Assembly: GCA_963817135.1 (NCBI GenBank)
Contig: CAWFNG010000001.1
Span: 558,001 to 622,000 of the forward strand
DNA length: 64,000 nt
Direction of reading: 5' to 3'
Origin: VAZQ01 sp963817135
GTDB lineage: Bacteria > Pseudomonadota > Alphaproteobacteria > Rhizobiales > Xanthobacteraceae
Below are positions 9,861-18,561 of this stretch, piece by piece; the stretch's first letter is position 1, and each line of letters starts with the position of its first letter. A program made the translations under genes and the position numbers. The notes beneath the pieces are model-generated. The model searched no databases. It worked only from the letters and a program-made list of their open reading frames with translations, and was not told the origin of the DNA.

Positions 9861-10265
9861 ACTTGAGCCGTTCATCCATGAGGTCATACCGTTCGTACTG
9901 CGAAACATGTCCCACATCGGCGCACTCGGAGCTTATCTCCGTCAGGCAACCGACCATGGACTTGTCATCATCATCATGAACTCCGATCCGGGTATGCGGA
10001 CGGTGGCGCCGGCCGGAGGGCCGGGTGGGGGTCAAATAGACGATGTGGCTATTAATCTGATAGCCCGAGAAGGCGCGGGCCGCGCGCATTCGCCGCGCAC
10101 TACCATTGCCTTCGAAAAAATGCGAGATGGTCGAAGGCGCGAAGACCGTGCGCAGAGAATTAGCCCAGACGTGATCGCAGGTCGGCTCACCATCAACAAG
10201 CGGACTGAAGAATTAAATCAAGCGCTAGTCTCTGATGGGGCCAGGAGCCGACATTGGCCGTTCTT
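9861..10265. other. Intergenic stretch after the nar operon, no firm gene
   Basis: About 400 bp between the nar operon and convergent ABC_sub_bind genes. One plus-strand frame runs from 9850 through this region and into the antisense of the next gene. Its first 50 residues look protein-like, the rest does not. No terminator hairpin with a U-tract was recognised. Confidence 0.4.
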
Positions 10266-11261
10266 TTATTCGATCACCTCGTCGGCCAGTAACTGGAGAG
10301 AATCCCGAACTGTTAGACCAAGAGCCTTTGCGGTTGCCAGGTTAATGACCATTTCAAACCTAATCGGCGATTGGACTGGGAGGTCCGCCGTTTTTTCGCC
10401 TCGTAAAATGCGGTCCACATACGCACCTGTTCGTCGGAAAATATCGGACGGGTCTGGCCCATACGATATCAGGCTGCCTTCCAACACGAACTGCCTATAG
10501 GAAGAAATCGTAGGTACTCTGTGCACTTTAGCTGATCTGAGAATTGCATCTCGTTGAACGATGATGAAAGGGTCAGATGAAGCGATTAGCCCGCTACCCG
10601 GTTCCTGTCCTAGCTTGGCGATGGCCCGCTCAATCTCCGCTATATCGCGAACAGGGGCCGCGCTCACGTTCACCGCAATTGACCGCGCTATGCGTTCAAA
10701 AGAACGCAAATATACGTCATAGTATGGCGCGGTGTCCGGATTAAACATTAATGCGACGCGAGACAAATCGGGATAAACGTCTTTCAGTATCCCAATCCAT
10801 TTTCCAACGATGGGATACTCAACAAACGAAAATCCAGTGATATTGCCCCCAGGGCGTGCCAAGCTCGAAACGAAACCCTGACCAACCGGATCATTGACCA
10901 CCGTGAATACAATTGGAATGGTAGTCGTCGCTTTTCGTAGAGCGGTTAGGACCGGCGTGCTATTTCCCACGATGACGTCGGGTGCCAAGCTTACCAACTC
11001 TGCCACGTATTGGCTGAGTCGGCTTGGATCACCGGCTGAAAAGCGATAATCGATCCGAATATTGCGACCCTCCACCCAATCCACATCACGCAAGCCGAAT
11101 TTGAATGCCTTAATGCGCGATTGTGTCTCAGGATCGTTTTCGTTGAGTGGCATAAGTAGGCCTACGCGCCGCATCGACTGCCCCTGCTGCGCGAGCGTTG
11201 CAATCGGCCGCGCGACCACCGCGCCGCCAAGCAGCGCGATGAACTCGCGCCGCTTGATCAT
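10266..11261 (-). CDS. ABC transporter substrate-binding protein, ABC_sub_bind (DUF534) family
   Basis: Exported solute-binding protein of the TrpX/YhcI-like ABC_sub_bind family, 331 residues. The N-terminus (MIKRREFIALLGGAVVARP, then LAQQ) is the characteristic RREF twin-arginine-like leader of this family. Family blocks seen are RVGLLMPLNENDPE, LAPDVIVGNSTPVL and PIVFTVVNDPVGQGFV. The C-terminus LLADEVIE is identical to the next gene upstream, so the two are tandem duplicates. It overlaps that gene by ATGA. Neither permease nor ATPase is nearby, so ligand and partner are unknown. Its base composition is noticeably less GC-rich than its neighbour, suggesting a different history. Confidence 0.88.
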   Translation of the reverse strand: MIKRREFIALLGGAVVARPIATLAQQGQSMRRVGLLMPLNENDPETQSRIKAFKFGLRDVDWVEGRNIRIDYRFSAGDPSRLSQYVAELVSLAPDVIVGNSTPVLTALRKATTTIPIVFTVVNDPVGQGFVSSLARPGGNITGFSFVEYPIVGKWIGILKDVYPDLSRVALMFNPDTAPYYDVYLRSFERIARSIAVNVSAAPVRDIAEIERAIAKLGQEPGSGLIASSDPFIIVQRDAILRSAKVHRVPTISSYRQFVLEGSLISYGPDPSDIFRRTGAYVDRILRGEKTADLPVQSPIRFEMVINLATAKALGLTVRDSLQLLADEVIE

Positions 11262-12244
11262 TCGATCACCTCGTCGGCGAGCAATTGGATCGAGTTGGGC
11301 ACCTCGATGCCGAGCGCCCGGGCCGTTTGCAGGTTGATGACGAATTCGAATTTTGTCGACTGCAAGACTGGCAGGTCGGCGGGCTTCGCGCCCTTGAGGA
11401 TTTGAGCGGTATAGACGCCGGCCTGACGATGCATGTCCAGATTGTCGGTCCCATAGCTCATCAGCCCACCGGCTTCGACATCATCGCGAGTGGTATAGGT
11501 CGCGGGAATCCCATGGCGCATCGCGAGCGTTGCAAATTGGACGCGCCGGCTGATGAAGAACCCGTCGGGGGCGACGAAGAGGGCATCGGCCCGGTCGCGC
11601 ACGAGGGCGGCAAAGGCCGCCTCGATCTCGCGGCTGGTGCTGGCGTTGAGAACCTGAATTTGCAACCCGAGAGCGCGTGCAGCTTCCGGTATGTCTCGTA
11701 GCGTGGCTTCGGCACTGGAGGCATTGGCCGGATTGACCAGCACGGCAATCCGAACGGCCTTGGGCACCAGGTCGTGCAGAAGCCCCAGCCGCTTGGCCGC
11801 GACATCCGCGAGGAAAAAGTTAATGCCGGTCGCGTTGCCGCCGGGCTGGGCAAGGCTGGCGACAAGACCCATTTTGACCGGGTCTGTGCCGACGCCGAAG
11901 ACGATCGGAATTGTCGTGGTCGCAGCTTTCGCTGCAAGCGCAGCCGGATTGCTGCCGGGCGTGGCGATAACGGCCACCTGGCGGCGGACGAGATCGGCCA
12001 TGAGCGATGGCAGTCGATCGTACTGGCCGTCCATCCAGTGGTACTCCACCGTCACGTTTTGACCCTCGACGTAGCCGACTTCGTTGAGGCCCTTACGGAA
12101 CGCACCAGCAATGCGCACAGAGGCCTCGGGCGACCGGCCGTTGACGAGGCCGACCACTGGCATCGCCGGTTGCTGAGCGCCCGCTGCGAGCGACCAAGCG
12201 GCAGCCACACCACCAAGAAGCGTGATGAACTCGCGCCGTCTCAT
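11258..12244 (-). CDS. ABC transporter substrate-binding protein, ABC_sub_bind (DUF534) family
   Basis: Second member of the tandem pair, 328 residues, with leader MRRREFITLLGGVAAAWSL and cleavage near AAGAQQ. Family blocks are MPVVGLVNGRSPEA, YHWMDGQYDRLP, TIPIVFGVGTDPVKMGLV and GLMSYGTDNLD. It ends in LLADEVIE. The next gene on the minus strand starts in its stop codon. Its own ATG overlaps the stop of the DUF3551-like fragment upstream. The family is greatly expanded in Hyphomicrobiales; substrates are mostly unknown, so none is proposed. Confidence 0.9.
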   Translation of the reverse strand: MRRREFITLLGGVAAAWSLAAGAQQPAMPVVGLVNGRSPEASVRIAGAFRKGLNEVGYVEGQNVTVEYHWMDGQYDRLPSLMADLVRRQVAVIATPGSNPAALAAKAATTTIPIVFGVGTDPVKMGLVASLAQPGGNATGINFFLADVAAKRLGLLHDLVPKAVRIAVLVNPANASSAEATLRDIPEAARALGLQIQVLNASTSREIEAAFAALVRDRADALFVAPDGFFISRRVQFATLAMRHGIPATYTTRDDVEAGGLMSYGTDNLDMHRQAGVYTAQILKGAKPADLPVLQSTKFEFVINLQTARALGIEVPNSIQLLADEVIE

Positions 12245-12459
12245 CTAGCCCTCTCGCGTGGAGTCGGAACCACCCCAAATCGCACGTCCAAAACATAGCA
12301 CACCGCGTGATGTTGATTGCGTGCGCAGTAGCTGCCGTTCCCTGAAATCGCGGCTTGGCATTGCTCCCACGAGTAAAACCCACAATTCGTTCCGCCGCTA
12401 GCACTGCCGTAATACGCACACCATAGGCCGTCGGCACGTGCCGCGAAGCCATCCCGCAA
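12241..12459 (-). pseudogene. DUF3551-like small protein, N-terminus lost
   Basis: 72 residues from a TTG codon carry the DUF3551 pattern: WCAYYGS, NCGFYSWEQCQAAISG and SYCARN, with the conserved tryptophan and four cysteines. DUF3551 proteins normally have a secretion signal; here a TAA lies directly before the TTG, so no signal can be encoded in this frame. The C-terminus reads into the ATG of the ABC_sub_bind gene (ATGA). Best seen as a 5'-degraded copy, though expression as a cytosolic peptide cannot be ruled out. Confidence 0.55.
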
Positions 12460-12638
12460 TTACGCCGTGTTTATTCGCGCTGAAAGCGTGAAAGAACTTA
12501 TTTCTGCTCTTCTCGATGCATCAGTCAAACTTGCGACAATTCCTCAGATTAACTTTTTGAAATGTTAGTCTAATGCCTCGAAATCGACGCGATGGCGGTG
12601 ACAGAGTGATCTCTGTCAACCTCACCCAAAAAATACTT

Positions 12639-12670
12639 GCCCCGCCCCTACGCGGGGCTTTTGTTTTTGG
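12639..12670. terminator. Rho-independent terminator, possibly bidirectional
   Basis: A 7-bp GC stem (GCCCCGC with GCGGGGC, loop CCCTAC) is followed on the plus strand by TTTTGTTTTT. It is preceded by AAAAAATA, which gives a U-rich run when read on the minus strand. It lies downstream of the minus-strand hydrolase ending at 12727, which it probably terminates. No plus-strand gene feeding it was identified. Confidence 0.65.
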
Positions 12671-12726
12671 TATCGAGCGCCGACCCCTGCATTCGCAAAG
12701 TTCGTTATGTTTATATCGGGGCGGGT

Positions 12727-13335
12727 TCACTTGGCTAGTTTCTCAATCGCCTGCAGCGTAACTTGGTGCAGTTGTTCATCGAATTGCACTGCAAAGTGCT
12801 CTTCCGCAATCAGAAAGCGCTCTACATTCGGCCCGGTCAATATCCCACCCCCGAGGCCGAAAAAATGGGGTGTCTGGTTTTGGTAAGTGATCGCCTTCTT
12901 GACGTTTGGGGGTAGATTTTGCATTTGCCAGCCTGGACTCGGATCATAGGTCACGATCAGGTCGATCGGTTTGTGAAGAATGGTGTTTGCCAGCCACGTT
13001 GCTCGAGATCCTCCTCCGGAGTATCCCACTACGGCTACCTTGGTATTTTCGGTTGGCAGTGCCCAGATGCGATTTGCTGCGGTTACCCAATCCGCCCAAC
13101 TGTAAGTTTCCACTACGGTATGTGGAATTCTCGCGATCCGCCTGGCCAGCAGCAGCATAAAAACTGAGTCTACGTAACCGTCTCGTCCAACAAAGCCCCC
13201 TAGCAAGACGTAGACATGCGTGGTGGTCGGGTGGGCAGCGCTTACTGCACTCGTCGCTCCGATAAGGAGTAATGTGGATGTCAGGATCGCCAGCGCAGTT
13301 CGATTAATAACTGAGCGACAAGGTTGTGCACTCAA
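12727..13335 (-). CDS. Secreted alpha/beta-hydrolase-like protein, substrate unknown
   Basis: About 202 residues from a proposed TTG start. That start is chosen because it gives a credible signal peptide: an Arg-containing n-region, then LAILTSTLLLIGA, cleavage near AVSA. No ATG is available in frame; longer forms from GTG or TTG up to 13509 are possible but begin in non-protein-like sequence. The nucleophile elbow is VGYSGGGS, with strands VYVLLGGF and DLIVTYDPSP around it, as in small lipase-like or thioesterase-like hydrolases. It stands alone between intergenic regions and has lower GC than its surroundings, hinting at acquisition. Confidence 0.65.
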   Translation of the reverse strand: MSAQPCRSVINRTALAILTSTLLLIGATSAVSAAHPTTTHVYVLLGGFVGRDGYVDSVFMLLLARRIARIPHTVVETYSWADWVTAANRIWALPTENTKVAVVGYSGGGSRATWLANTILHKPIDLIVTYDPSPGWQMQNLPPNVKKAITYQNQTPHFFGLGGGILTGPNVERFLIAEEHFAVQFDEQLHQVTLQAIEKLAK

Positions 13336-14103
13336 GGTAGTCTTTGCGCGATCTTGACCACGCTTACGATGGTTTGAAATAAAATCCGGATTGCCGGATG
13401 AACACGCGAAAGACAAATCCGAGGCAGCAACGCGCTTCCTGTAATCGCCAGAACGGTCCAAAGCAAAAGAATACACCACGCGCTTTTCACCGAAGGGACC
13501 GGCGCGCAACTAAAGTACAGCTATGGTCGGAGTTAGGCAGTAAAGGGAAATCATTTCGGTGTGTGCATTTGCGGTAAACATATCCTGTTTGCTTGCCGGA
13601 CCGGTGGCCGATCTTCTGGGAATCAGACGGGAACCAATCGCCATTGGGATTTGCAGCCCAGAGACCAATTCGTGCGTCCGATCTCGGGTGCAAGACTAGG
13701 CCAGACAGCGCGCGGACCCTGATAATTTTCTGTTAACTCTTGGGATGCCGCACGACTAGCCAGACACTTGCCCCTAAAGCGCAACAGGGTTCGTGGATTT
13801 CACTGTCGCTTTCAGCTCCGCGTAAGAAACGCTCAAATGCGGCAAGAAGTAACGACCGGTCCGCAGTAGAGAGTCACAAAGATTGAAGAACATTACAAAG
13901 CGGTAATGTGCGGCCACTCAGGATCGAAAAAATGCTGATTTGCGGACGGCGGCCTGTGTACGTTTTATCATTGCTGGAATCAATTCTCTGTAAAAATCAC
14001 GTTGGCAGCGGCGGTATCTAACAGAAGTTTAATTTGCAACCTCGCTCTTTCTGATTTGTACTGGAGGTCTATTCCAAATTGGCGTTCTGCATCGGAGGGG
14101 AAC
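13336..14103. other. Long AT-richer intergenic region
   Basis: Roughly 770 bp without a recognisable gene. It contains two similar copies of a GACTAG-CCAGACA word near 13695 and 13752. The last 20 bases hold the GGAGGGG ribosome site of the next gene. No hairpin terminator or known RNA was recognised. Confidence 0.4.
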
Positions 14104-14601
14104 ATGTGGAAACTTGTGACAGTTGGATCGACAGCGCTAGCAATCACAGTTACGTCGCTCGCTTACGCGCAACAGGGTGACCGCCCCGGTAGTGGGCGAC
14201 GCTGGCAACCCGGTATCGAAGATCTACGTGCATTCGGAGAAGCACGCTTGGCCGCACTAAAAGCGGGGCTCATGCTGACGCCGGATCAGGCACAGAACTG
14301 GCAGGCCTATGAACAAGCGGCACGCGAGTTCGCGAAGCAGCGGCTAGAGCGCAGGATGGCTCTACGCAATGCGTCGCCCAGCAATGATCCCGTAGACCGG
14401 TTGAGGCGACACGCCACCGCCATGTCGGAGACCGGAGCGGCGTTGAAAAAATTGGCCGACGCAACAGAGCCGCTTTATACGAACCTCGATGAAAATCAAA
14501 AGCAGCGGTTCGCGTTGCTGAATCGTTTGACGCGGCCCGGCTATGGCCGGTTCCGCCACAGCGAAGGCGGGCCCGGACAATTTAGCGAGCAGCGCCGGTA
14601 G
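14104..14601 (+). CDS. Exported LTXXQ-motif (Spy/CpxP-like) protein
   Basis: 165 residues beginning at ATG with GGAGGGG just upstream. An in-frame upstream extension lacks both a ribosome site and protein character. The signal peptide is MWKLVTVGSTALAITVTSLA, cut after YAQ. The mature part is helical and Arg-rich with the motif LTPDQAQNW and a second QKQRFALLNRL repeat, the layout of the periplasmic Spy/CpxP-like LTXXQ family, which act as spheroplast-stress chaperones in enterobacteria. Alphaproteobacterial members are mostly uncharacterised, so a stress role is inference. Confidence 0.8.
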   Translation: MWKLVTVGSTALAITVTSLAYAQQGDRPGSGRRWQPGIEDLRAFGEARLAALKAGLMLTPDQAQNWQAYEQAAREFAKQRLERRMALRNASPSNDPVDRLRRHATAMSETGAALKKLADATEPLYTNLDENQKQRFALLNRLTRPGYGRFRHSEGGPGQFSEQRR

Positions 14602-14649
14602 GCATCCCTCCCGGAGGCTTAATGCAAAACGCCCACGACATAATGGACG

Positions 14650-15042
14650 ATGTTTCGTCAGGACAATCGCTGGACCGTCTTAGCGGAAATCGCTGCCCAT
14701 AATGATCGTGGGCGTTTCGCCGTGTTGCTCTGCGTTTTCCTAACAGGCTGTTCGTCCCTTGGCGAAAATCCCACTACGCTTTTCGCCGATCCTGGCAAAT
14801 ACCAATACTCCAGCTGCGAGCAACTTGCCGGCGCGCGCAAGACTTTGTCTACCCGCGAGCAGGAACTGAAAATGTTGATGGGCCGGGCAGAGCAGAGTGC
14901 CGGCGGCGCACTCGTCAATGTCCTCGCCTACAAAACTGATTATGCAGCTGCCAGCGAAGAACTCAAGGTGCTGGAAATTGCCGCGCACAGTAAGCATTGC
15001 AACTCTGCAGAAAATTGGCGTAGCAGCTCCGCCATTCGTTGA
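14650..15042 (+). CDS. Small outer-envelope lipoprotein of unknown function
   Basis: 130 residues with a lipobox: hydrophobic VLLCVFLTGC, Cys at about residue 34, then SSLGENP. The mature part has ADPGKYQYSSCEQL, a helical segment and EQSAGGALVNVLAY, followed by a closing Cys. This is a conserved small lipoprotein type seen in Rhizobiales near exporters and exotoxin-like genes; no function is known to me. The n-region is long (about 23 residues), so the true start may be downstream. A perfect 12-bp inverted repeat (14628-14639 with 14706-14717) brackets the start codon. Confidence 0.65.
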   Translation: MFRQDNRWTVLAEIAAHNDRGRFAVLLCVFLTGCSSLGENPTTLFADPGKYQYSSCEQLAGARKTLSTREQELKMLMGRAEQSAGGALVNVLAYKTDYAAASEELKVLEIAAHSKHCNSAENWRSSSAIR

Positions 15043-15061
15043 AATAGATTCACGCCTCTGG

Positions 15062-15213
15062 GTCCGGCTTTATTGCCGGCAGAAGTCCCACAACCGGGTT
15101 GGCGCTAATTTCCGTGTAGCGCACGGTGTGCTGGATGTTGCGATGCCCAAGCCATGTTTGCAGCGCTCTTCTGTCGCAGCCTGCAGTCGCCTGTGCGTAG
15201 CCGCAGTCGCCGC
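15062..15213 (-). pseudogene. C-terminal relic of a tyrosine recombinase/integrase
   Basis: Read on the minus strand, this untranslated-looking gap encodes LQTWLGHRNIQHTVRYTEI followed by SANPVVGLLP. That is the typical end of phage-type integrases: the LGH box, HTVRY and the catalytic Tyr in RYTE. The upstream part of the gene, with the first catalytic arginine, is absent, and no start or ribosome site precedes it. It marks a decayed mobile element between the lipoprotein and aquaporin genes. Attachment sites were not identified. Confidence 0.6.
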
Positions 15214-15325
15214 GATCACCGTGTGAAAGCTTTTCGGACCATCGAGCTGCCTACTGGGCGCAGACCAGCATGAATGGAAAACCTAATCGGGAATTGCACT
15301 AACCTTACGCCTCTCGCCTGTGCGG

Positions 15326-16030
15326 TCACTTAGGCCCATCCGGCAGATCATGCTGCCAGCGGCTGACCAAACCGGCAAACGCCGCACCGAGGATGGGCGC
15401 CACCCAGAACAGCCAGAGCTGCGCGATATAGGCTCCGCCGGCAAAAAGTGCCGGACCGGTGCTTCTGGCCGGATTGACCGAGGCGTTGGTGACCGGGATT
15501 AGGAAGAGGTGAATGAGCGTCAGGCAAAGCCCGATGGGTATTCCGGCAAACCCGATGGCAGCGCCTTTCGAGGTGGTGCCGGTGATGACGTACAAGAAGA
15601 AGAAGGTCGCGATGACTTCGATCAGGAAGCACGACGCCAGACCATATTTGCCGGGGCTGAGATCGCCATAGCCATTGGACGCAAACCCGCCGGGAACCCA
15701 GTCGGGTTTGCCGGTGGCGATCGCATAGAGAACCGCCGCCGCTACGATGGCACCGACCACCTGCGCAATCATGTAAGGGATTACGTCGGTCGCCTTGAAG
15801 CGGCCTCCAGCCCAGAGCCCGACGGTGACGGCGCAATTAAAATGCCCACCGGAGACGTGGCCGACCGCATAAGCCATGGTCAGTACCGTCAGTCCGAAGG
15901 CGAAGCTGACCCCAAGGAATCCGATGCCTAACGATGGAAAGCCCGCGGCGAGTACTGCGCTGCCACAACCAGCGAATGTCAACCAGAAGGTGCCGAAGAA
16001 TTCGGCCCCAAGACGTCGCCGCATATCCAT
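15326..16030 (-). CDS. aqpZ: Aquaporin Z-type water channel with an atypical first NPA box
   Basis: Six-helix MIP channel of 234 residues. The start is the ATG preceded by GGAGGGA (MDMRRRLGAEFFGTFWL). The second half has the canonical NPA in TNASVNPARS with the selectivity arginine, and the filter histidine in TLIHLFLIPVTN, as in AqpZ. The first half-helix, however, reads GGHFNCAVTVGLW: residues 65-67 are Asn-Cys-Ala instead of Asn-Pro-Ala (codons AAT TGC GCC). The overall sequence tracks E. coli AqpZ closely, so the water-channel assignment is firm, but pore behaviour may differ. Confidence 0.93.
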   Translation of the reverse strand: MDMRRRLGAEFFGTFWLTFAGCGSAVLAAGFPSLGIGFLGVSFAFGLTVLTMAYAVGHVSGGHFNCAVTVGLWAGGRFKATDVIPYMIAQVVGAIVAAAVLYAIATGKPDWVPGGFASNGYGDLSPGKYGLASCFLIEVIATFFFLYVITGTTSKGAAIGFAGIPIGLCLTLIHLFLIPVTNASVNPARSTGPALFAGGAYIAQLWLFWVAPILGAAFAGLVSRWQHDLPDGPK

Positions 16031-16206
16031 TTTTCCCTCCGGATAAGACAATGTGATGGCAGGCAACTAAACGGATCAAGCCCAGCCCAGGCCTCCCAGA
16101 ATGATCCGCGAACGGGGAGTATTTGCGTTTTTTCCGGTCGTTCTGCGAGACAGAAACGAGACTGAAGCATTAGCCCCTCATCACTCAATGAACCTCGTCA
16201 GCGCAG

Positions 16207-17220
16207 TTAAGTAGCGTTCGGGGTTATTTCGTCGCGGACGATCGCCTGTTTCAACGGCGGTAAATCGGCGAAATATTCCGGATGGGCCTTCTCGACCTCA
16301 GCCATGAAACCGGGACGAAACTGATCCGGCACGGTAAGGCGCGGCGCCCCTTTCAGGGTGTTGATCAGCACCTCGTCTTCCGCCGCCTCGAACGCCCGCA
16401 TCACTGCAGGCGACAGGCGCGGATCGTAGCTGATATGACGGATCGCCTTCTTGCCCACCGCCACGTCGGTGTTGGGAACCCATTTGGCGAATATCTCCAC
16501 TGATTCGTCACGGTGATTGCGGGTGTAATGCGAGGCGCCGGCAAGCCCGGCAGCGAAATCGCGCACCACCTCGGGCTTGCTTGTGATGGTCGGCCCGTGC
16601 GCGGTCGCCACCATCACATAGGACATGTGGTGGCCGCCGCGGATGACCAGGAATAAATCGGCAACCTGCTCGAGCACCGCCGTGACATAGGGCTCCCACG
16701 ACACCACCGCATCGACCTTGCCCTCCTTGAGAGCCGGCGCCAGGCCGAATTGCGACCAGATGTTCTCGATGGTCAGGTCCTCGTATTTCATGCCGGCGCG
16801 GCGCAACACCATCTTGAAGTATTCGTCGGACGTCTGCCCGCGTGCGAGCCCGATGCGCTTGCCCTTGAGGTCGCCAACTTTGCCGGCATTGATGCCGCTG
16901 CCCTTGCGGGTGACGATCCCAAGCGGCTCGTCGGCGTTGTCGCGGGTAGCGTCGTTCATAATGATGCCGATCACCTTGAACGGCTCACCGGAATGGACCG
17001 CCTTTAGGAAGGTGGTCACGCTCATGTCACCGATCTGTGCTTCGCCGTTGTGCATCGCGTTGACCATGTCGGTGCCGGTATCGACCACCTTCATGCGGGC
17101 GTCGATGCCGTGGCTCTTGAAGATGCCCTTCTCGGCACCGACGAACATTGGCAGGTGGCCGAAATTGTTGCCGATTACGACATCGAGTCTAGGTAAATGT
17201 CCCGAGCCGGCATTCATCAC
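16207..17220 (-). CDS. SsuA/NMT1-type substrate-binding protein without signal peptide
   Basis: 337 residues resembling ABC periplasmic binding proteins for nitrate, sulfonate or thiamine precursors. Visible segments are LDVVIGNNFGHLPMFVGAEKG, AQIGDMSVTTFLKAV, LKGKRIGLARG and KVDAVVSWEPY. The N-terminus starts directly with the first beta-strand; no export signal is present and none appears upstream. No permease or ATPase adjoins it. The MetE-C-like gene lies upstream on the same strand about 160 bp away, suggesting shared function, but the substrate is unknown. Confidence 0.8.
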   Translation of the reverse strand: MMNAGSGHLPRLDVVIGNNFGHLPMFVGAEKGIFKSHGIDARMKVVDTGTDMVNAMHNGEAQIGDMSVTTFLKAVHSGEPFKVIGIIMNDATRDNADEPLGIVTRKGSGINAGKVGDLKGKRIGLARGQTSDEYFKMVLRRAGMKYEDLTIENIWSQFGLAPALKEGKVDAVVSWEPYVTAVLEQVADLFLVIRGGHHMSYVMVATAHGPTITSKPEVVRDFAAGLAGASHYTRNHRDESVEIFAKWVPNTDVAVGKKAIRHISYDPRLSPAVMRAFEAAEDEVLINTLKGAPRLTVPDQFRPGFMAEVEKAHPEYFADLPPLKQAIVRDEITPNAT

Positions 17221-17379
17221 GTTCCTCCCGGACCTTGCGCGCGAACTGCAGCGAGTGCCACTTCATTGAAGGCCGAAGACAACCAAATTGCAATCGCCCC
17301 GCGAGTTTGCGATTTGACCGCTTGATAGCCCGCGTCGTCGCGGCAATTGAGACAGCGGACATGCTGTTGGAGCAGTGTT

Positions 17380-18561
17380 TCAGCTCTTGGTCAGGGTCAG
17401 CGAGTAGCGCGGATCAGCCGCCAGGCAGTCGACTTCCGGGAGCCCGAGTTCTTTGCGCACGATATTCGTGCCAAGCACCATGGCGACCATCTTGTAGGTC
17501 GCATGCCGCCGGCTCATGCCTTCGCGGCCCATCCCGCAATCGGACGAGATGATCAGTCGTTCGGGCGAAACGTTCTTCAACGCCTCGCGGATCAAGGCCG
17601 CGACCTGATCTGGGCGCTCGACCTGCAGCGTGTGGTGATCGACCACACCGATGACGATCTTCTTGTCCTTGATCACTTCGCCGATTGCGTGGAGGTCCCC
17701 AGGGCCGGACGAGCAGGTTTCGAACGTCAGCGCATCGGCGTCGACCTGGTTAAGCACCTCGAGAGTCGGCTGATAGCTTTGGATCTCCTTGAACATGCGC
17801 TGCTGTGACGGGTTGCCCCAGCAGGTGTGGCACCACACTTCGGTTTTGCTGCGCAGGCCCTTCACTGTATTGTTGAAGACGCCGACGAGATCCTGCGCAT
17901 CAAGCTTGCCGAACGCCTTGCCGCGCGCGGGTACCATGTGAATCTGCGGCTCTTCCAGTTGGATCACCGGGCAACCGGCATCGGCCAGGTCGTTCAGTTC
18001 CTTGTTGAGGGCCTCGCTCAGAGCCATGGTGCGCTCAACCGGGTCCTTGTAGTAGGTGTCGGCTGCAGAGGCGGCGAGAAGTTCTGGCAGGATGGTACCG
18101 AACTTGACCGGCTTTGCGGTCAGGCGTTGTGCGGCCTTCCACATGGCGGCGTATTGCAGATTGCCCGGCCCCACGGGTCCCACGATTTTGGGGAAGACGC
18201 GGGCTTCCAGATAATCATGCAGGATGTGCCCGCGCGGATAGGCGACCGCGCCAACATTGTAGATTGCCGGCTCAGGGGCCATGTTGAACCCGGCCAGGTG
18301 CCGCAACGGATAGCTCTGCCAGCTCATGCCGCCAACTTCCTCGTCATAGTGCGCGTCGCCGTCCGTGCAGATATCGAGGCCCGCAGTTTCCTGCGCGCGC
18401 AGATGCACCGAGACCGCGTCCTCATATTGCTCGCGGTAACGGGCATTGAGCATGGCTTCAAGGAAGCTTTTGGCGCCAAGCACGGCGGTATACCAGGACG
18501 GCCGCGGCAGCGAACCGATGATCGACGTCGGCAGTTTTTTTCCGGCTGATGCTTTGAACAT
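17380..18561 (-). CDS. Cobalamin-independent methionine synthase C-terminal-like (MetE II family) enzyme
   Basis: 393 residues forming one TIM barrel like the catalytic half of MetE, with no N-terminal MetE domain. The zinc-thiolate ligands are visible in EVWCHTCWGNP (His and Cys), the Glu of LTFETCSSGP and the Cys of ISSDCGMG. IGSLPRPSWY marks the N-terminus. Stand-alone proteins of this kind often act on C-S or C-O bonded xenobiotics or transfer methyl groups from non-folate donors rather than make methionine. The neighbouring binding protein and hydrolase fit a catabolic role, which remains inference. Confidence 0.82.
   Translation of the reverse strand: MFKASAGKKLPTSIIGSLPRPSWYTAVLGAKSFLEAMLNARYREQYEDAVSVHLRAQETAGLDICTDGDAHYDEEVGGMSWQSYPLRHLAGFNMAPEPAIYNVGAVAYPRGHILHDYLEARVFPKIVGPVGPGNLQYAAMWKAAQRLTAKPVKFGTILPELLAASAADTYYKDPVERTMALSEALNKELNDLADAGCPVIQLEEPQIHMVPARGKAFGKLDAQDLVGVFNNTVKGLRSKTEVWCHTCWGNPSQQRMFKEIQSYQPTLEVLNQVDADALTFETCSSGPGDLHAIGEVIKDKKIVIGVVDHHTLQVERPDQVAALIREALKNVSPERLIISSDCGMGREGMSRRHATYKMVAMVLGTNIVRKELGLPEVDCLAADPRYSLTLTKS

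Noticed and set aside
9907..10500. 197-codon plus-strand frame
   Set aside because: Its second half is antisense to the ABC_sub_bind gene; only the first 50 residues look protein-like.
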